From assembly GCA_937146765.1 (NCBI GenBank), contig CAKZRP010000023.1, forward strand, positions 1-64,000: DNA of 64,000 bases, given 5' to 3'. This stretch comes from an uncultured Paracoccaceae bacterium. GTDB lineage: Bacteria > Pseudomonadota > Alphaproteobacteria > Rhodobacterales > Rhodobacteraceae. Positions 59,895-64,000 of this stretch are shown piece by piece. A model generated the notes under the pieces. That model saw only the letters and a program-made list of their open reading frames with translations. It had not been told where the DNA came from and ran no database searches. A program made the translations under genes and the position numbers. Numbering within the stretch: the stretch's first letter is position 1; each line of letters begins with the position of its first letter.

Positions 59895-62366
59895 ATGGCA
59901 CGCCTTTTCCGCTGGCTTCTGCGCCTGACGGCCGCCTCGATTCTGCTCGGTCTCGCCGGGGTGATGCTGGTCTATTTCCTCGCCTCGCAATCCTTGCCGG
60001 AGTATGACAAGGAAATCGCCCTACCCGGCCCCACCGGACCGGTGGAGATCGTGCGCGATCACGCAAATGTTCCGCATATCTTTGGCAGTTTCGGAGCCTC
60101 CGACGAGGATGTCTTTTTCGGTCTCGGCTACGCCCATGCGCAGGACAGGCTCTGGCAGATGGCGGTGATGCGCCGCACCGCGCAGGGCCGCCTGTCCGAG
60201 GTTTTTGGCCCCCGAACGGTCAAGACGGATTCCTTCATCCGGCGCCTCGATCTTTACCGCCTCGCCCGCGCATCGGTCCCGGCGCAGAGTCCGGAAACCC
60301 TGCGGGCGCTAGAGGCCTATTCCGCGGGCGTCAACGCCCGACTGCAGGAGGTCAACGAACGAGCTCTGGGACGCGGTGCGCCCGAAATGTTCCTGTTCAA
60401 CATGCCAATCGCCCCTTGGCAACCGGCCGATAGTATCGCCCTGATCAAGCTGATGGCGCTGCAGCTCTCGCCCCATTTGCAAGAGGAGATCCTGCGCGCG
60501 CAGACCTCGATCACGTTGGACAACCCGGCCCGCCTGCAGGACATCCTGCCCGATGCGCCCGGCAACGGCATCACCACATTGCCGGAGTACACGGCCCTGT
60601 TTCCCGAGATGCAAGACTTGAAGCTGGCTTCGCGGGACTTTGCCGCGCTCATGCCGATAGCGCCGCGTGGCTTCGGCGGAGCATCCAACGCCTGGGCAGC
60701 CGCGCCAAATCGCTCTGCCGCGGGCGGCACCTTGCTTGCAAATGACCCCCATCTAAAGCTCACCGCCCCCGGGACTTGGTATCTCGCCCGCCTGGAACTG
60801 GGCACCGGTGGCGTTATCGGTGGCACCATTCCCGGTATTCCCGCGATCCTGACCGGCAGGTCACAGCAGATGGGCTGGGGCATCACCTCCTCCTATCTCG
60901 ACGATCAGGACCTGTTCATCGAAAAAATCAATCCCGACAATCCAGAGCAATACCTGAGTCCAAACGGCTTCAAGGACTTTGAAACCCGTCCCTCGATCGT
61001 CGAGATCAAGGGCAATGAACCGCTGACCTTGACACTGCGCTGGACCGACAACGGTCCGGTGCTGCCGGGGACACTGTTTAACCTGGCCTCGATCACCCCT
61101 CCGGGGCATGTCGTCACCCTGGGCTGGACCGCGCTTTCGCCCAATGACACCTCGATAACCGCAGCGCTGGACCTGATGCGCGCAAAGACCGTTGAAGAAG
61201 CCATCGCAGCAGGGGAAAAAGTCATCGCGCCCTCGCAGAACCTGACTCTTGCGGACGCGACCACCATCGCACTCAAGACGGTGGGGGCGATGCCGGATCG
61301 GGACTTGCGCAACCAGAGCCAGGGACGCCTGCCAAACCAGGGGTGGCGACGCGAAAACCTGTGGCAGGGACGTATTCCCTATGCCGCCAACCCTGAATTC
61401 CTCTCGCCTGTCGGCGGCATTCTCGGCAATACCAACAACAAGATCCTCGACCGCCCCTTTCCCAACCACGTTTCCTTCGAATGGGGCGACACCCAGCGGA
61501 TCAACCGATGGCGCCGCCTGATGCAAATGCGCGAGGTGCATACCCGCGACAGCTTCATTGAGGCTCAGTTAGACACCGTTTCCTACAGTGCGCGCACCCT
61601 GCTGCCGTTGATCGGTGCCGATCTCTGGTTTACCGGCGAGGCAGCCCAGGAAGGCACGCCGGAACGCCAGCGCCAGATCGCCCTTTCGCTTCTGGCCGAG
61701 TGGAACGGCGAGATGAGCGAACACCTGCCGGAACCGTTGATCTATGCGTCCTGGGTTCGGGCTTTGCAAAAACGCCTGATCGAGGATGACATCGGTCCCC
61801 TGTCCGAGGCGTTTTCTCGGGTGGAGCCGCTATTTTTGGAACGTGTGTTCCGTGATGTCGATGGCGCCTCGGCCTGGTGTGACGTGGAACAAAGTGCCCC
61901 AACGGAGACCTGCACGGATATGGCGCGTCTCGCGCTTGACGACGCGCTGGTCTACATCAACGAGAATTATGGCAGCAAACTCGAAGCCCTGCGCTGGGGC
62001 GACGCCCATCAGGCCACCCATGACCACGAGGTTCTAGGAGAGGTGCCCCTGTTGCGCCATTTCGTGAACATCCGCCAATCCACCAGCGGCGGTGACAATA
62101 CGTTGCTGAGGGGGCTGACCTCCGGCGAGGAGCCAAATCCCTTCAACAACATCCATGCAGCTGGGTACCGTGGTGTTTATGACTTTGCTGACCCCGACAG
62201 TTCCGTCTTTATCGCCGCAACCGGTCAGTCCGGGCACTTCCTGTCCCGCTACTACGACGATCTGGCGCAGTTCTGGCGTCGGGGAGAATATATCCCGATG
62301 TCGCTGGATGAAAACCTTGCGCGGGCCGCGGCTGTGGGTGTCACGCGCATCCTGCCGCGCGAGTAG
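59895..62366 (+). CDS. Penicillin acylase-family amidase
   Basis: An 823-residue Ntn-hydrolase precursor. A hydrophobic N-terminal helix (about 6-28) exports it or anchors it. The alpha chain carries HAQDRLWQM, and self-cleavage is expected before the nucleophile Ser264 in GFGGASNAWA; the downstream NDPHL and the later FNNIHAAGYRGVYD motifs fit the family. Substrates of such proteins include penicillins, cyclic lipopeptides and acyl-homoserine lactones. It is a single gene, divergent from the HIBADH gene. Confidence 0.9.
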   Translation: MARLFRWLLRLTAASILLGLAGVMLVYFLASQSLPEYDKEIALPGPTGPVEIVRDHANVPHIFGSFGASDEDVFFGLGYAHAQDRLWQMAVMRRTAQGRLSEVFGPRTVKTDSFIRRLDLYRLARASVPAQSPETLRALEAYSAGVNARLQEVNERALGRGAPEMFLFNMPIAPWQPADSIALIKLMALQLSPHLQEEILRAQTSITLDNPARLQDILPDAPGNGITTLPEYTALFPEMQDLKLASRDFAALMPIAPRGFGGASNAWAAAPNRSAAGGTLLANDPHLKLTAPGTWYLARLELGTGGVIGGTIPGIPAILTGRSQQMGWGITSSYLDDQDLFIEKINPDNPEQYLSPNGFKDFETRPSIVEIKGNEPLTLTLRWTDNGPVLPGTLFNLASITPPGHVVTLGWTALSPNDTSITAALDLMRAKTVEEAIAAGEKVIAPSQNLTLADATTIALKTVGAMPDRDLRNQSQGRLPNQGWRRENLWQGRIPYAANPEFLSPVGGILGNTNNKILDRPFPNHVSFEWGDTQRINRWRRLMQMREVHTRDSFIEAQLDTVSYSARTLLPLIGADLWFTGEAAQEGTPERQRQIALSLLAEWNGEMSEHLPEPLIYASWVRALQKRLIEDDIGPLSEAFSRVEPLFLERVFRDVDGASAWCDVEQSAPTETCTDMARLALDDALVYINENYGSKLEALRWGDAHQATHDHEVLGEVPLLRHFVNIRQSTSGGDNTLLRGLTSGEEPNPFNNIHAAGYRGVYDFADPDSSVFIAATGQSGHFLSRYYDDLAQFWRRGEYIPMSLDENLARAAAVGVTRILPRE

Positions 62367-62384
62367 TGGCCCCTTGGCCCCAAA

Positions 62385-62418
62385 GAAATACGCAGCGCCC
62401 TAGAGCGCTGCGTATTTC
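62385..62418. terminator. Hairpin overlapping the hflX 3' end
   Basis: A perfect 14-bp stem GAAATACGCAGCGC / GCGCTGCGTATTTC with a 6-base loop spans the hflX stop. It probably ends transcription of the acylase gene and hflX from both sides, although its T-tracts are weak. Confidence 0.5.
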
Positions 62419-63671
62419 GCTTTCTGGATTTCCGTCCAGCGGACGGTGATCTCAAAACCGGTTTCGGTGGGCTTGTCCTCGAGGACCACCTCTTCCTTGA
62501 AGAGCCAGGCACGTTGCCTGCCTTGCGCGAATGCAAGATTCAACACTTCAGTAAAGCGCACGCCTTGCAACTTTGCTGCAATCTCGGTCAACAGCTCCGG
62601 AAGACCTTCGCCAGTGATGGCCGAGATGGCGAAAAGCCCGTCGTTCCGGTCCGCCCTTTGACGGCAAGCATCCGCCTCCTCCGGCGCCAAGAGATCGATC
62701 TTGTTCCAGACCTCGATCTTCACCCGCTCCTCGTCCACGCCGAGCGAGGCAAGGATCTGTTCGACGTCCTGGGCCTGACCTTCGGTTTCCTTGTGGCTGA
62801 TGTCGCGCACGTGAAGGATCACGTCCGCAGCCAGAACCTCTTCGAGCGTCGCGCGGAAGGCGGCAACCAGTTCGGTAGGCAGGTCGGAGATGAAGCCCAC
62901 CGTATCGGACAGGATGATCTCCGGCCCGTCGGGCAGTTCCACGCGCCGCATGGTCGGGTCGAGAGTGGCAAAGAGCATATCCTTCACCATCACATCCGCC
63001 CCCGTCAACCTGTTGAACAGAGTGGATTTCCCGGCGTTGGTATAGCCAACCAGCGCAACGATCGGATAAGGGATCTTTGCCCTCGCCGCTCGATGCAACT
63101 CCCGGGTTCTTACCACTTTGTCGAGTTGGCGCCGCAAACGCACCAATTGGTCGTCAATGGCGCGACGGTCCGCTTCGATCTGGGTTTCGCCGGGGCCGCC
63201 GACAAAACCGAAACCGCCGCGCTGGCGCTCAAGGTGGGTCCAGGCTCGAACCAATCGAGTCCGCTGGTAGCTGAGCGCCGCCATCTCGACTTGCAAAACG
63301 CCCTCACGGGTGCGCGCCCGGTCAGAAAAGATCTCAAGGATCAGCCCCGTCCGGTCGAGGATCTTCACCTTCCACTCTTTTTCCAGATTGCGCTGCTGCA
63401 CCGGGCTCACCGGTCCGTCAATCAGCACTAACTCGACCTCATTCTCTTGGAACTTGGTCTTCAGCTCATCAATCTTGCCGGATCCAAACAGCATACCCGC
63501 GTGCGCCTTGGGCAGGCGCACGACGTCGGCGCCGACCACGATCAGGTCGGGCAAGGCATCGGCAAGCGCCACGCCTTCTTCCAACGCCGGATCTGCGTCG
63601 CGGCGATCTCTGTCTGATTTCAGATCCGGATGCAGGACCCAGGCGCGGGTCTGCTTCCTGTCATGCTCCAT
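62400..63671 (-). CDS. hflX: HflX ribosome-associated GTPase
   Basis: GTPase that splits stalled or heat-damaged ribosomes. The 423 residues have the N-terminal HflX domain with GSGKIDELK and GGPGETQIEADRR, then a G domain with G1 GYTNAGKSTLFN, G3 DTVGFISDLP and G4 NKIDLL. The ATG at 63671 overlaps the hfq stop as TGATG, showing the conserved hfq-hflX coupling. It ends at a hairpin. Confidence 0.96.
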   Translation of the reverse strand: MEHDRKQTRAWVLHPDLKSDRDRRDADPALEEGVALADALPDLIVVGADVVRLPKAHAGMLFGSGKIDELKTKFQENEVELVLIDGPVSPVQQRNLEKEWKVKILDRTGLILEIFSDRARTREGVLQVEMAALSYQRTRLVRAWTHLERQRGGFGFVGGPGETQIEADRRAIDDQLVRLRRQLDKVVRTRELHRAARAKIPYPIVALVGYTNAGKSTLFNRLTGADVMVKDMLFATLDPTMRRVELPDGPEIILSDTVGFISDLPTELVAAFRATLEEVLAADVILHVRDISHKETEGQAQDVEQILASLGVDEERVKIEVWNKIDLLAPEEADACRQRADRNDGLFAISAITGEGLPELLTEIAAKLQGVRFTEVLNLAFAQGRQRAWLFKEEVVLEDKPTETGFEITVRWTEIQKAKYAAL

Positions 63672-63910
63672 CAATTGGAGTCTTCACCCTCATAGAGACT
63701 GATCGGCTGAGCCGGCATAATGGTGGAAATCGCGTGCTTGTACACAAGCTGCGACTGGCCATCACGGCGCAGCAACACACAGAAGTTGTCGAACCAGGTA
63801 ATCACGCCCTGCAGTTTCACACCATTGATCAGAAAGATTGTTACCGGAACTTTTGTTTTGCGAACGTGGTTCAGGAACGCGTCCTGAAGATTCTGTCTGT
63901 CCGAAGCCAT
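63671..63910 (-). CDS. hfq: Hfq RNA chaperone
   Basis: Hexameric Sm-like chaperone that pairs small RNAs with mRNAs. The 79 residues show the Sm1 motif [21 protein letters not shown] and the Sm2 motif YKHAISTI (family YKHAIST), with a short acidic tail of the alphaproteobacterial type. The ATG at 63910 fits known Rhodobacter Hfq starts; an upstream ATG at 63928 would add six residues. It may act on the candidate small RNA described at 45.8 kb. Confidence 0.95.
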   Translation of the reverse strand: MASDRQNLQDAFLNHVRKTKVPVTIFLINGVKLQGVITWFDNFCVLLRRDGQSQLVYKHAISTIMPAQPISLYEGEDSN

Positions 63911-64000
63911 TTGTTTATTATCTCGCATTTGTTCTTGTCACGTGTTGCGGCCCAACACGCACCTTGATCCGAGTATGAACGCAGATTTCCCGGGTTTCCA

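Overview
The window is ordinary chromosomal DNA of an alphaproteobacterium, almost certainly a member of the Rhodobacteraceae (Roseobacter group). The reasons are the mixed isc/suf operon led by an IscR with few cysteines, a recA-cckA neighbourhood, a GAAC-N7-GAAC SOS box at recA, a full CtrA site at cckA, an Irr-type box at iscR, a zinc-less HemB, and high GC with near-uniform codon use. I see no insertion sequence, prophage, CRISPR array, plasmid gene or rRNA. One tRNA is present.

Layout, left to right. 0-8.9 kb (minus): Fe-S cluster assembly operon iscR-iscS-sufB-ybjQ-like-fkbM-like-sufC-sufD-two YIP1-like membrane proteins-sufS, then the first bases of a gene leaving the window. 9-13.5 kb (plus): alpha/beta hydrolase, small protein, tandem-HD phosphohydrolase, SMR exporter, typA. 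13.5-24.5 kb (mostly minus): glutamine amidotransferase, DUF1330, alaS, MOSC, MarR-GNAT fusion, recA, a plus-strand sulfotransferase-like gene, cckA and an rRNA methyltransferase. 24.5-31.3 kb: guaB, CaiB-type CoA transferase, an ASKHA/2Fe-2S corrinoid-activation protein, tRNA-Gly(CCC), thioesterase, pgl, usg. 31.5-38.2 kb: gyrA, a small protein, an M32 carboxypeptidase, ctaA, trmJ. 38.3-43.7 kb (mostly plus): thiE-like, a HupE/DUF4198 pair with overlapping divergent start codons, psuK-psuG, DUF502. 43.7-48.5 kb: bdhA-patatin operon, a candidate small RNA, an orphan peptide-binding protein and a gene-poor stretch. 48.5-52.9 kb: XRE-cupin regulator, acyl-CoA synthetase, FrnE-like oxidoreductase, Bcr/CflA exporter. 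52.9-64 kb: mfd, a membrane protein, hemB, a Tat lipoprotein, a HIBADH-type dehydrogenase, penicillin acylase, hflX and hfq.

The genes mainly serve housekeeping: Fe-S biogenesis and its iron control, DNA replication and repair (gyrA, recA, mfd), translation (alaS, typA, tRNA-Gly, RNA methylases), haem synthesis (hemB, ctaA), cell-cycle phosphorelay (cckA) and RNA-based control (hfq).

I did not find a large novel system such as a new defence island. The best new leads are small: a candidate small RNA of about 75 nt with its own promoter and terminator beside bdhA; the stacked Irr-type and IscR-type sites at iscR plus an Irr-like site inside iscS; the CtrA site at cckA; the tandem-HD enzyme; and the FkbM/YbjQ/YIP1 genes embedded in the suf operon.
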